The translations under genes were made by a program, and so were the position numbers. From NCBI GenBank assembly GCA_951799425.1, contig OX637407.1, positions 627,501 through 691,500 of the forward strand: a stretch of 64,000 bases of DNA, written 5' to 3'. Under the pieces are notes generated by a model. It was not told the DNA's origin. It saw nothing but the letters and a program-made list of their open reading frames with translations, and made no database searches. This stretch comes from Ilex aquifolium. Its lineage: Eukaryota; Streptophyta; Magnoliopsida; Aquifoliales; Aquifoliaceae. Below, piece after piece: positions 34,035 to 43,930 of the stretch (position 1 is the first letter of the stretch; each line of letters opens with the position of its first letter).

Positions 34035-36449
34035 TGTAAAACCCGGGAAATTTGAACTTTTTCCAAAAAAGGGCAAAATGGTAATTTGCCACTATAATGC
34101 GTATTTAAAATACTCATGTTCTAGACCTCGGATGAGTAAACGGAGTTCGCCGTTGGATTCGTATCGCGGAAATTTAGTCACCTTGTCAAATTTCGTCGAA
34201 TTCCGAAGTAGTCGGATTTTGCACGTCGTTCGAGGCAACTGCGTGGCGATTCACCCTACGAACGTCCCCATAAATAAGTTTTATAAAATTTCCTTAAAAT
34301 TAAGTTAAAGTTCAAATAAAATTAATTTGAACTTAAACTGGGATCAAACGAATCGTTTCGGGACGAAATCGGACCCGATTAAGCGAGGGGCACGTGGCGC
34401 GACGTGGGCCGAGTATTTAAAACTATAAATAGGGGTAAATATCTAGAAGATCAGATTTTCTTTCCCCTTGTGTTCTTGTTTGGCCGACCAAGAGAGAGAG
34501 AAGAGAGAAAAGAGAGAAAACCTTGATCTTCAAGCTTTCTCCGTCGATTCCCGGAGTTCCGTCGCTCGGATTCCGTCGAGCCAAGAGCTAAGTTCGATCA
34601 CATCGACAAGGGCTACGCAACCATACCAAGAGCAAGGGATTTCACCGAAGATCCAAAGGAGGAGATTTGGGCGAAATCTAGTCTTGGGCTCGGGAAGTAT
34701 TCTTGAAGCTTCATTCGGGTGAATTACGCTTCAAGAGGTAGGGTTCTCCCTACTTTGGTGTAATCTTCCCTTAGATGTTGGTAGTTTCAAGGCTTGATAT
34801 GTTATGTATAGGGATAGACCTTCATATATAGGTTTATGGTTATAGAAATGGTTTAATCTATTTTCTAGCTTGATTTTGGTGTATGAAGTTACATGTGATT
34901 TATAATGTAACTTAGGGAAAATTTGAGGCATGCTTTGTGTTTTATAAATTGTGCCTAGAAGGTGTTTGATTAAATGCCTTGCTTGAATGGAATGGTTGTT
35001 TTGATTTAATTGAAATAACATGTGAAGTTCAACTTGTGAAGTCATATGCTATTGATATGATTGAATGTGTTTGTTGATATATGCATATGTTGATATATTA
35101 ACATTGAAATGAATATGGCATTTATATGCTTAGGATATAAATTTACCATGGACGTGTTGAGATTATGCATGGGTTGTTCTTGACATATTGAACATCATGT
35201 GGTATGCAATGGGACATAGCATTGCATATGCACGGAAGCATTGCATTACATGGGTGTGTGCATGGTTGATGTCAACACCACACTTGGTGATTGACGGTAT
35301 GGCTTGGGAAAAGTTGGGTCGAAGACCTAGCTAAGCCGCTTGATTGCATGATAAATTGGGTCGGGATGAGCAAGAAGAGGCATGACGACCTCTCGGGTGA
35401 AAGACCTGGTGATTTGGAGGGTGCACTCCGTTGGTATAAGAGTCCATAAAGTGTACGGGTGTGGAAGACCATTGGTATTGAGCCCATGAAGTTTCTGATC
35501 CCAAGAATGACCCTAGTTTTGAAAATGTCATTTGATGTAAACATAAATGACGGAATGAAACACTTTGACATTGCATCGTGTAGTAGGAGTCGGAGAGGAC
35601 TCGGGTTGAATTGCATGAGTGGGTGTCATCTCATTTCATGGCATGGTAGTATTGCATTCCAACTTAGAATGCTTGTTCTTATGAGAAATGGTTGTTTGCA
35701 AATGAATGTTGCATGAGCATGAGCATTTAGGGGGAGAGTAGCCCTTGTAGGATTTACTCTACTGGGCGTTGGCTCACCCTATACGGGAAACATTTCAGGT
35801 GTGGGGTTTGCACCGGCGGATGGCTCACTTGGAGAGCATCAAGCATGAAGCGGGCCGGCTTGTGGCCTTAGTTAGAGTTTTTGTAAAAACTTTTGTATAA
35901 ATTCCATTTTGATGTGTAAATTATAGAATTAATTGTAATGGAATTTGTATAAGTTATGTATTATATGGAAAATCTCATTAAACATGTGTTGGATGAGTTT
36001 TGGGAGGTTTGGAATGGCTTGGAAACGAAAATCAGGTAAAAGGGGAAATTCTGGGCCAGGCGTACCGGTACGCTAGGGTCCAGAAGGTGTAGCGTACCGG
36101 TACGCGTACCGGTACGATCAGGTCCAGAGGTCGTAGCGTACCGGTACGCGTACCGGTACGCTCTCCAAACTTCAGAATTTTTTTTATTTTCTTTTTCTTT
36201 TGCCAAGTTCTTGGGCTATGTTTTCCTCCCTCCTAATGTTACAAATGGATAATAAGGGGATACCAATGGTGGTATATTGGATCTCGGATAGGTCAACCAA
36301 CCAAAAGAAATTGGACTTGTATTTTTCTTTTATCCCGGTAAAGGGAATGTGGTGCCGCGGTATCGGGTTAAGCGACATCCACGGGTATTTCCGCGGGTTG
36401 ACGGGTTGTCAACGGTTAATACAGGACCCCCGGATTTTGTGGCGTCACA
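34035..36449 (+). mobile_element. E10: solo LTR of a Tekay-type element with target duplication TATTT
   Basis: This solo LTR is 2,415 bp, from TGTAAAACCC to GGCGTCACA, with exact duplications TATTT at 34030-34034 and 36450-36454. A TATA box (TATAAATA, 34424-34431) and a GA-rich leader give plus-strand sense. The same family recurs at 49385 (E14). A CGTACCGGTACG array lies downstream of the TATA box. Confidence 0.92.
36061..36160. repeat. CGTACCGGTACG array in E10 LTR
   Basis: Five perfect 12-bp palindromes lie at 36061-36072, 36093-36104, 36105-36116, 36137-36148 and 36149-36160. Two pairs are directly abutting, and the paired units recur every 44 bp. The same palindrome is present in the unrelated E1 LTR. 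Confidence 0.95.
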
Positions 36450-36656
36450 TATTTACCTATTCTCGAGTGGAAGTGGGATCATGTTACTATGGATTTTGTG
36501 TCAGGGATACCTAGAAATGTCAAGGGAGATAACGCCATTTGGGTGATTGTAGATAGACTGACAAAGACTGCTCATTTTATACCTATCAGGACCACGGATA
36601 CTCTAGTGACTTTGAGTCAGCTTTATATTTGGGAGATTGTGAGGTTACATGGGGTA
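36450..36656 (+). pseudogene. pol: Integrase core, first part, of E5
   Basis: Reads 'LEWKWDHVTMDFVSGIPRNVKGDNAIWVIVDRLTKTAHFIPIRTTDTLVTLSQLYIWEIVRLHG', the chromovirus integrase core around the first catalytic Asp. Interrupted at 36657 by E11, resuming at 39228. Confidence 0.9.
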
Positions 36657-37907
36657 TGCTTGATGGTTTTCCCTGATGTCCAACACGAACCCGAATTGTG
36701 TGTATATGGCTTATAGAAATTGGTGAATGTCACTCTCACTCGGGTCCAATGCAAGAAGTGGAAAAATTATGTGTGGATGAACAAAAACATGTGTGTGTGC
36801 AAAATTGCTCCCCAAGCGTAGAAAGAGTCTTGCAATGTCGTGTTTTACTTGGAATGGGCATTCCAAGGTCATCTCCTCAGGGAAGGAAAGATCGAATGTT
36901 TTTTAAGGGTGATTTGGAAAAAAGTAAAAACAAAAAAATCTTGTGATTTGAAGTTTAGTGAGTTTTAAGTTAAGAAATATGCAAGAAAGCAAGGTTGGTT
37001 AATCCATAGAGGTCATTCCAATGGGGATGCCAAATCGACACATTTCATTCAACCAATGGTGTCTCGGTGTTTGATTGATTCGTAGGAAGTGAGGACCTAA
37101 TGTAGTTGTGTTGGGCCAAAGCATACCCCGTGACAAGTCTACGGTGTATCAAAAGCCCACAACTATGTCCACACTCAACCTAGTCAAACCAAACACTTCA
37201 CACTACGAGGAAGAATGAAAGAGAGTCGATTTCACATACGCAAAAGGAAATCCCTCATGGATTAGCCAACTAAAAGTTTAGTTATGAATGGTAAAAGAAA
37301 GAACAAACATGAAGTAGAGAAACATGGTAGTGGAATGGAACATGAACTTTGTATTAATGCAAGAAGAAAGTTTAAACTACAAAAGAAATGACATTCATAC
37401 TCAAAATGCAAAGTTTGAAGAGAAAATACCCAAATGTAAAAATGAAATACAAGGACACTCAGCTAAACTTGATTACAATTAGAATAAAAGAGATTAGAGT
37501 GCAAAAGGGAAATATTACAAGTTAAATGGAGCTACTACAATGAAAATGGTGAAGGGAAATGTAAAAACCCAACTTTTCCCTCCAAAACTTCATTTTCTAC
37601 CTTGGAGCTTCTCTCTAAAAGTCTTGTAATTTGAAATTGTGTGTAACAGCCCCAATTTTCGTCCCCTCCTCTCTCCCTTAGCATGAGTGACTGACTTGGA
37701 GTGATTGGAGAGAGGTTGTCCACCAAAACAAGTAAATCCAGTCAAAGCATAGTCCTCCCGTACTTTTCCAACCACCCCATCTCTCTCTCTTTCCACCCCA
37801 TTCCCTCATGCTTCAAATATGAGTTTTTGGGGTTAGGAAATCATCATGGGGAGTTAAAAATATCAGGGCATGGTTTAGAGGATAAAAGGTGGGCCCCCGT
37901 GGTTGGT

Positions 37908-38609
37908 AGGGGTGCAACTCGGGCGGGTTGAGAGGTCAACCCTAGCCCAACCCTAGGTATATAATTTTCAATCCTAACCCTAACTCTAACCCTACCTCAA
38001 CCCGAGGTACTCAACCCGAGTACTGCTCGAGTATAATTCAGGCGGGCTTAGGTTGAATTTGGGTTGGGCTTGGGTTACTTAATTTAGGTTGATTTTTTGA
38101 AGTGTAGATTTGATTTTTTCAAGTGTAGATATGATTTTTTCAAGTGATCTGAGATGAAGGGCGGGGCGCAGATGAAGAAAGAGGGAGTGAGCGAGGGAGG
38201 AGTGACGAGTGAGAGAGGGAGGCTGAGAGTCTGAGACTACTCAGACAAGTGACGATTGAGAGAGGGAGGCTGAGAGAGGGAAGAGTGATGAGTGAGAGAG
38301 GGATCTGAGAGTGATGGAGGCGCAGGGTTGAAGACTTGAAGTGAAGTGAAAGTCTGGACTCTAAAGAGTGAAGATAAATACTAACCCTAGTTAAATATAT
38401 TTATGTATATTCGGGTTCAACCCAATTTTAATATTCGGGTTCAACCTGACAACTCCAAGCCTCAACCCTAGGCTTGCCCAAATTCAATTCGAGTTGGGAT
38501 TTTTTTGCCCAAGCCCAACCCAAGTATTAAAATTTTTAACACAAGCTCTATTTTTTTCGGGTTGGGCTCAGGTTGAATTCGGGTTGGCCGGCCCAAGTTG
38601 CACAACCAA
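37908..38609. mobile_element. hAT-like MITE (non-autonomous DNA transposon)
   Basis: A 702-bp insertion flanked by 8-bp duplications TGGTTGGT (37900-37907 and 38610-38617), the size made by hAT transposases. Imperfect inverted ends share GTGCAACT(C/T)GGGC a few bases in, and subterminal CAACCC/GGGTTG motifs repeat on both sides. There is no transposase frame. The interior has telomere-like CCCTAA runs near 37978-38000 and a GA-rich tandem stretch (about 38150-38320). Shifting the boundary by one base gives a 7-of-8 duplication instead. Confidence 0.8.
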
Positions 38610-38656
38610 TGGTTGGTGGAGTCATGTGGAGAAGTGTCTGAGCTTTCTGGGCATGT

Positions 38657-38765
38657 TCTACCAGTAGGTCATGGGGCTTCTACCGGTAGCTCATGTCTAA
38701 TAGGGTCTTCTACCGGTAGGTTGTAAGCTCCTACCGATAGCTCATAAGGGGTCTGCTACCGGTAG
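38657..38765. repeat. CTACCGGTAG palindromes in E11 LTR
   Basis: Five copies of CTACCGGTAG or once-changed forms lie in about 110 bp, with flanks of the GCTC/AGGT type. Further left-over 'accgatacc' units follow at about 38925-38990. Confidence 0.85.
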
Positions 38766-39227
38766 CTCATTTCTAGCTTTCTTAAATTTATCATAACTTT
38801 TGATCTCACCATCCGATTGAACTGAAATGTTGACACAAAATAGAGGACATCCAGATCTACAACTTTCATGTTTTTCACTTTTTCAGATTCGAAGTGGATC
38901 ATGGTAAAAAATACAAAATACCGAAGTACCGATACCAAATGGTGTGAATATCGATACCAAATGGTGTGATACCAAGTACCGATACCTCCTTGATTTCTTT
39001 CACTTTTAAGCCTCCAAATCCTCATGTAATGTGTCCATCTCTTCACCATTCATCCACACTTAGTTGTAGGGTTTCGAAAGCCATCATTTACCCTATGATT
39101 ACCTGCAATATCAAAATTTTCACATTATTCACAAATTCGATTGACTCTAAGTAATTAAATGCAAAGTTGAGTCAAGATGCATGTAATGATGCTGTTAAAA
39201 ATGCGATATTACGCGCTCAACAGGGTA

Positions 39228-39600
39228 CCACTATCAATTGTTTCTGATCGAGATAGCCAATTTGTGGCTAAATTTTGGCAGAGCTTGGTGAAGGCATTGG
39301 GGAAAGAGTTACACTTTAGTACTATTTTTCATCCTCAGAAAGACGATCAATTGGAGAGAGTGGTTCAAATGGTGGACGATATGTTAAGGGCTTGTGTTTT
39401 AGACTTTAAGAGCAGATGGAGTGAACATTTACAATTGGTGTAATTTGCCTACAACAAAAGCTACCAAGCTAGCATTGGAATGGCGCCTTATGAGGCATTG
39501 TATGGGAGACCATGTAGATTACAAACATGTTGGGCAGAATTTGGAGAGAGTAGCTTATTTGGACCAGAAATTGTTAGAGAGACTACCAAAAAAGTCTTGT
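39228..39600 (+). pseudogene. pol: Integrase core, second part, of E5
   Basis: Reads 'PLSIVSDRDSQFVAKFWQSLVKALGKELHFSTIFHPQKDDQLERVVQMVDDMLRACVLDF', containing the second catalytic Asp (SDRD) and the region of the catalytic Glu, then 'YGRPCR'-type sequence. Fossil with several breaks. Confidence 0.88.
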
Positions 39601-39680
39601 TAATTTGGGAAAGATTACGCACGACTCAGAGTAGATAGAAAACCTATCCTGATAAGAGGAGAAGACCTCTAGAATTTCAG

Positions 39681-40075
39681 TTGGGAGACTATTTGTTTCT
39701 TAAAGTGTCACCAAAGAAGGGAGTGTTCAGATTCGGCAAGAAAGGAAAGTTAGCCCCGAGGTATGCCTGTCCATGTAAGGTGATTAGAGTTGTGGGAAAG
39801 GTTGTCTATCAACTCAGATTATCGGCTCATTTATCAAGAGTACATGATTTATTTCACGTATCAATGCTAAGGAAGTTTGAACTTGGTACATCGCATGTAG
39901 TGGATTTGGAAGGAATTGAAATTCAGGATGGAGCAACTTATGAAGAATAACCGGTGAGGAGCACCAAAGAGAAGGTGATTCACAATAAGGTCATATTACT
40001 GGTGAAGGTATTGTGGCAACACCATGGAGTGGAGGAAGCTACATGGGAACCAAAGTTGGAGATGCGGGAGAAGTC
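39681..40075 (+). pseudogene. pol: Integrase C-terminus and chromodomain of E5
   Basis: The open frame at 39681-39950 reads 'GDYLFLKVSPKKGVFRFGKKGKLAPRYACPCKVI..VGKVVYQLRL...VHDLFHVSMLRKF', the GPY/F-type integrase tail. The next 120 bp encode 'STKEKVIHNKVILLVKVLWQHHGVEEATWEPKLEMREKS', a group II chromodomain of the Tekay type, believed to direct integration to heterochromatin. It ends where E13 begins. Confidence 0.88.
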
Positions 40076-41279
40076 ATGAGAGTATAATATTGCACATTAT
40101 AAACCTCATAACCATTCATCTTAGTTATGTTTGTCACTTAATTCCTTTTTGTTAGTTAAGTTTTGTATTTTATGGTGATTGTGGGTATTTACAGTTGAAT
40201 TGATGCAAAAACATGGAATTACATGTGTTTCAATGCCATGGAAGACTTGGGGCATGGTTTAAGAGGTCCAGGAGTGCAGCCAAGGCCATTGAAAACAAAA
40301 GTGAGGAAAAGACCACTTCTACCGATAGGTCTTCTACAGGTACAACTGAAGTCAGAAAGAGGTTATACTAGTAGGTCATCATTCCTACTCGTACGTGCAA
40401 TCCAGAGAGTTTTCCTACCAGTAGGTTAAAGATATAAGGGCATCCTACTAGTAGAAGAGCAAATTAATCAGTAGAAGGAAAACAATGAATAGTCCTACCG
40501 GTAGGTCATTTTTTGCTTCCTACCGGTAGGTTCCTGTAAATCTGCCGCGAGGACGGATTTGGAAAGACAATGTGCTAGGTTATTTTACATTATTTGCAAT
40601 TTCAATTCTTGCAATTTCAATTCTTTCCCTTTTGCTTTAATTTACAATGATGTTTTCTCCAATTGCTTCCAATTTACTTTATATCATGCGTGAGTAGTCA
40701 TTCACCGGTTTGATCGGATGAAGTAGTCTCATCTATGAATTGGAGATTTTGACTCAAAATTAGGGCAAGTCTGTTGTCGAGTTATTTGGGTCAATTGAAT
40801 AGGTTAATTGGAAAGATGTTCAATTGTATATCTTCTTACTTACTCGTTGACAACTAAAACTTGACATGGGTAATTCTTTTAATCAATGCAATTGAATTAA
40901 TTATGCTAATCGATTCAATTGATTTGGGTACACACTTGTAAATTAAATTGGGTGTTTAATGAATATCTACCACTTGGGTGGAGCCTAACTGTAAGTCAAT
41001 TGAGTTATAGAATTTGAGTTAAAATGCCTATTCACGGTGAGGTGACCTCTACCGATCAACCGATTTTTTTCATTTAAGTGTTATTTCTTTAATTAATTAA
41101 ACTTGTCAACTCTCAAATACTCTCAAAATTCTGAACTTTTATTTACTTTTGTTTTATCACCCTTTGAATCAACTGTCTTCCCTGAGGAGACGACCTTGGT
41201 AATCGATCGAGTTATAAACGATACCCCTTTCTGCGATTGGAAATTCATGTTAATTCAATACAACTCTAAGGAGCAAGCA
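40076..41279 (+). repeat. 5' LTR of E13
   Basis: Begins TGAGAGTATAATATTGC and ends GAGCAAGCA, immediately before the primer site. It carries several degenerate and two perfect CCTACCGGTAGG palindromes, and a 'gaggagacgaccttgg' U5 block. Confidence 0.87.
40494..40530. repeat. CCTACCGGTAGG pair in E13 5' LTR
   Basis: Perfect palindromes lie at 40494-40505 and 40519-40530, centres 25 bp apart, joined by a 13-bp spacer. The 3' LTR has the equivalent pair at about 48434-48469, followed by TATAAAT. The internal pair at 46003-46039 has the same 25-bp spacing and a similar spacer. Degenerate copies extend left to about 40318. Confidence 0.88.
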
Positions 41280-41284
41280 TTTTT

Positions 41285-41302
41285 TGACGTCGTTGCTGGA
41301 GA
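41285..41302 (+). promoter_or_regulatory. Primer-binding site (tRNA-Asp type) of E13
   Basis: Matches 14 of 18 bases of the site complementary to plant tRNA-Asp, 5 bp past the LTR end. Its position and partial match identify it. Confidence 0.75.
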
Positions 41303-41449
41303 AGGCAAGGTGTTTCAAGAGGTGATTTGATGATCACCAACGTAAGTCTCATGATTCATGTCACAGGCTCAGGTGCGTTCTTCACTATATTTTATCTTTA
41401 ATTTGCTTATTTGTTCTTAGTTTCTATGCATAATCTGGTTTTAGTTGTT

Positions 41450-43150
41450 TAGTATTCTTTTGCATGTGGGTAAGGGATACACTTCATAATAGACTTGTAA
41501 GACTTAACCCCACACACACTGAAATAAAGGGAATTAACACTGAGAACCCACAGAACGTGGGTAATCAGGGACATAACTTTCCCATCATTCCACCTAGTCC
41601 TAATAATTGGAATGCTGGAAATAATCTCCCTCCGGCCCCTATATGAGTGGATGATGAGGGATTATCTTCAACCCACACGTTTTTCCACTCCTTCATGCAT
41701 ACCTTTTCCTATGCAAGCACAGACTTTCGTTATAAAACTAGGGATGCTCCAACTGCTTCCCCAATTTCATGGTGTGGATAGGGAAAACCCCTACCTCCAT
41801 ATCAAGGAATTTGAGGAGGTTGTTGACACATTCCTAGAGTAGAATATGCATGAGAAAATGACGACAATGAAATTATTCCCATTCTTATTAAAGGACAAGG
41901 CAAAAACTTGGTTCAACTCTCTAAAGCCTTGAACTATGTCTAATTGGGTTGATTTGCAAAAAAGATTTTCCTAAGAAATTTTTCCCAATTCATAGAACAA
42001 CTGCTTTGAAAAAACAAGTTCAAAATTTTTCTGAAAAATCCAATGAACAATTCTATGACTGCTGGGAGAGATTTAAAGATCTCTTAAATGCTATACCACA
42101 TCATGACTTTAAACCATGGAAAGTGGTGAGTTTCTTTTACGAAGGAATCACACCAACTCACTGCCAATTCATCGAAATGATGTGTAATGGCGAATTTTTG
42201 AGTAAAGACCCCGAAAAGGCATTAAACTTTATTCATAGTTTAGCAGAGAATGCCCAATCTTGAGATATTTCTGATCCCGTTGACCGATCAAAACAGTCTA
42301 ATCCATCCTAGTATGTTTGGGGTGGAAAAATGCTTTGAGAGAGCAAGATGAGTTGTTTGCCAAGATTGTTCATCTATCAAGGAAGGTTGAAAACTTAGAG
42401 GTTAAGAAAGTGAATGAGGTGGTAAGTGTGCCTCAGGAGGATCCTTGTTCTTTATGTGAATCGGTTGAGCATTCCATGAAGGATTGCCTGACCTTACCAG
42501 TTTGTAAAGAGGTCCTCCACAAGTAGGTGAATGCCTTTAATCAAACTAGGCAATAAAATTCTCCCTACTCTAACATATAATTAAAGATTGGCGTAGCCAC
42601 CAAACTTTAGTTGGAGAAACGACACCGCTGCTCAACCCTCTACCTCTATGTTATATGCCCTTCTAGTTCAATATGTAACTGGTCCTGTTAAGTCTTCTAC
42701 CAATCATTCTTTGCACCCATCACCACAAGAGTTTGTTTAGAACTTGAATCTACATGGGTTTGTCCCCCAAGGGTAAGCTAGTGTCCCTCCATACCAACCT
42801 CCATGCAAGAGAAACATCGAGGATGTTCTCTACCAATTCATTCAAAGCCAGAACACCATCAACAATCAGACTAACCAAGCTTTGAATGATATTCAGTCTC
42901 AAATGTCCAAGTTGACCAACAATATGCGGGTGATGTGGCAAGAAAAGGAAAAAAAATTTGACCAACAATATGCAAGTCAACATGGGATTGAGATTCTGAA
43001 TGTCACACCTTCTGAGGAGCAGCTTAAGTCAATAACCACTCTTCGGAGTGGTAAAGAAGTGGACAAAACTATCCCACAAAAGGTCTCTAAGCCTACAGAA
43101 AAGAGATCTAGTGTAACACCAAGGATAGGGAGTGTGCTAAGTTTTTAAAA
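41450..43150 (+). pseudogene. gag: Gag of E13
   Basis: Pieces read 'QLLPQFHGVDRENPYLHIKEFEEVVDTFL', 'FFPIHRTTALKKQVQNFSEKSNEQFYDCWERFKDLLNAIPHHDF' and 'SFFYEGITPTHCQFIEMMCNGEFLSKDPEKAL'. A zinc-knuckle-like 'CSLCESVEHSMKDC' follows, then 'ITTLRSGKEVDKTI', which usually precedes the protease. Very close to E3 Gag. Several breaks. Confidence 0.87.
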
Positions 43151-43930
43151 GATTTGTGCACTGTTAAGAGGAAATTGCATGTCCAAAAAAAGGTATTTTT
43201 GACGGCGCAGGTCAGTACCATTCTCTGAACTAACACCCCACCTAAGTATAATGATCCTAGCTATCCCACCATTGAAATTACCATTGGAGATTTTTGGCTC
43301 GAACAAGCACTGTTAGACTTAGGTGCCAGTGTGAATTTACTACCTTACTCGGTCTACAGGCAGTTAGGCTTGGGAGAATTGAAACCCACTTCAATTACTC
43401 TTTAGTTGGTAGACCAGAGTGTAAAAGTACCAAGGGGGTGGTAGAGGATGTCTTAGTTTAGGTAGATAGGTTTTGCTTTCCTGTCGATTTTATAATACTG
43501 GACACTACATCAGTTGCTAACCCAACTGCACAGATTCCCATCATTTTAGGACGCCCATTCCTAGCAACATCCAATGTACAAATAAATTGCAGGAATGGTG
43601 TGATGAAATTCTCTTTTGGGAATATGACTGCTAAATTCAATATTTTTCATATAGCAAAGCAAGTGGGTGGTGAAGGAGAGTTTTGTGAGATAGACCTAGT
43701 AGATAAGTGTGCGGGGGAGAAGTTTAAAACTTCTATGTATTTTGATCCTCTTCAATTATGCCTGATCAATTCTGAATGTAAGGTTAATAATTCCTAGGTT
43801 GTCTTTTATACTGATTTGTTAAACAACTCTCAGGAGTTACAAGATGTGGAGAGGAAACTCCAATAAGAACTATTCTTTGGAGAAGACAAATCCCGAGAGA
43901 AGTCGGGTATTGGGCAATTGGAGCCCGGTT
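43151..43930 (+). pseudogene. pol: Protease region of E13
   Basis: Reads 'LLDLGASVNLLPYSVYRQLGLGELKPTSIT' with the DLGA active site, then 'VDFIILDTTSVANPTAQIPIILGRPFLATSNVQINCRNGVMKFSFGNMTAKFNIFHIAKQ'. After this the reading drifts into the spacer with no RT motifs. Confidence 0.85.

Larger units (their letters stand above)
36657..39222 (-). mobile_element. E11: solo LTR (Athila type) with target duplication GGGTA, containing a MITE
   Basis: This solo LTR is 2,566 bp. In sense orientation it starts TGTTGAGCGCG (39222) and ends ATCAAGCA (36657), flanked by exact duplications GGGTA at 36652-36656 and 39223-39227. The surplus length over E3 and E7 LTRs is largely the 702-bp hAT-like element at 37908-38609. 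Confidence 0.92.
11566..40075 (+). mobile_element. E5: Tekay-like chromovirus, cut into segments by nested insertions
   Basis: One old plus-strand element lies in order across the window: LTR-like start (11566-12200), gag (12225-12971), protease (13080-13520), RT (13610-14192 and 16266-16640), RNase H (16641-16701 and 33441-33560), integrase (33560-34034, 36450-36656, 39228-39600), and integrase C-terminus with chromodomain (39681-40075). Between these lie E6, E7 (with E8), E9, E10 and E11. E13 cuts it at the chromodomain end, so its 3' LTR is not seen. It is the oldest dated layer of the nest and is broken at many places. Confidence 0.8.

Noticed and set aside
34468-34722. Open frame of 84 codons in E10
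   Set aside because: It is the GA-rich leader downstream of the LTR TATA box and shows no domain.
37960-38010. Interstitial telomere repeat (CCCTAA runs)
   Set aside because: Only a few imperfect units within a hAT-like MITE that has its own 8-bp duplication.
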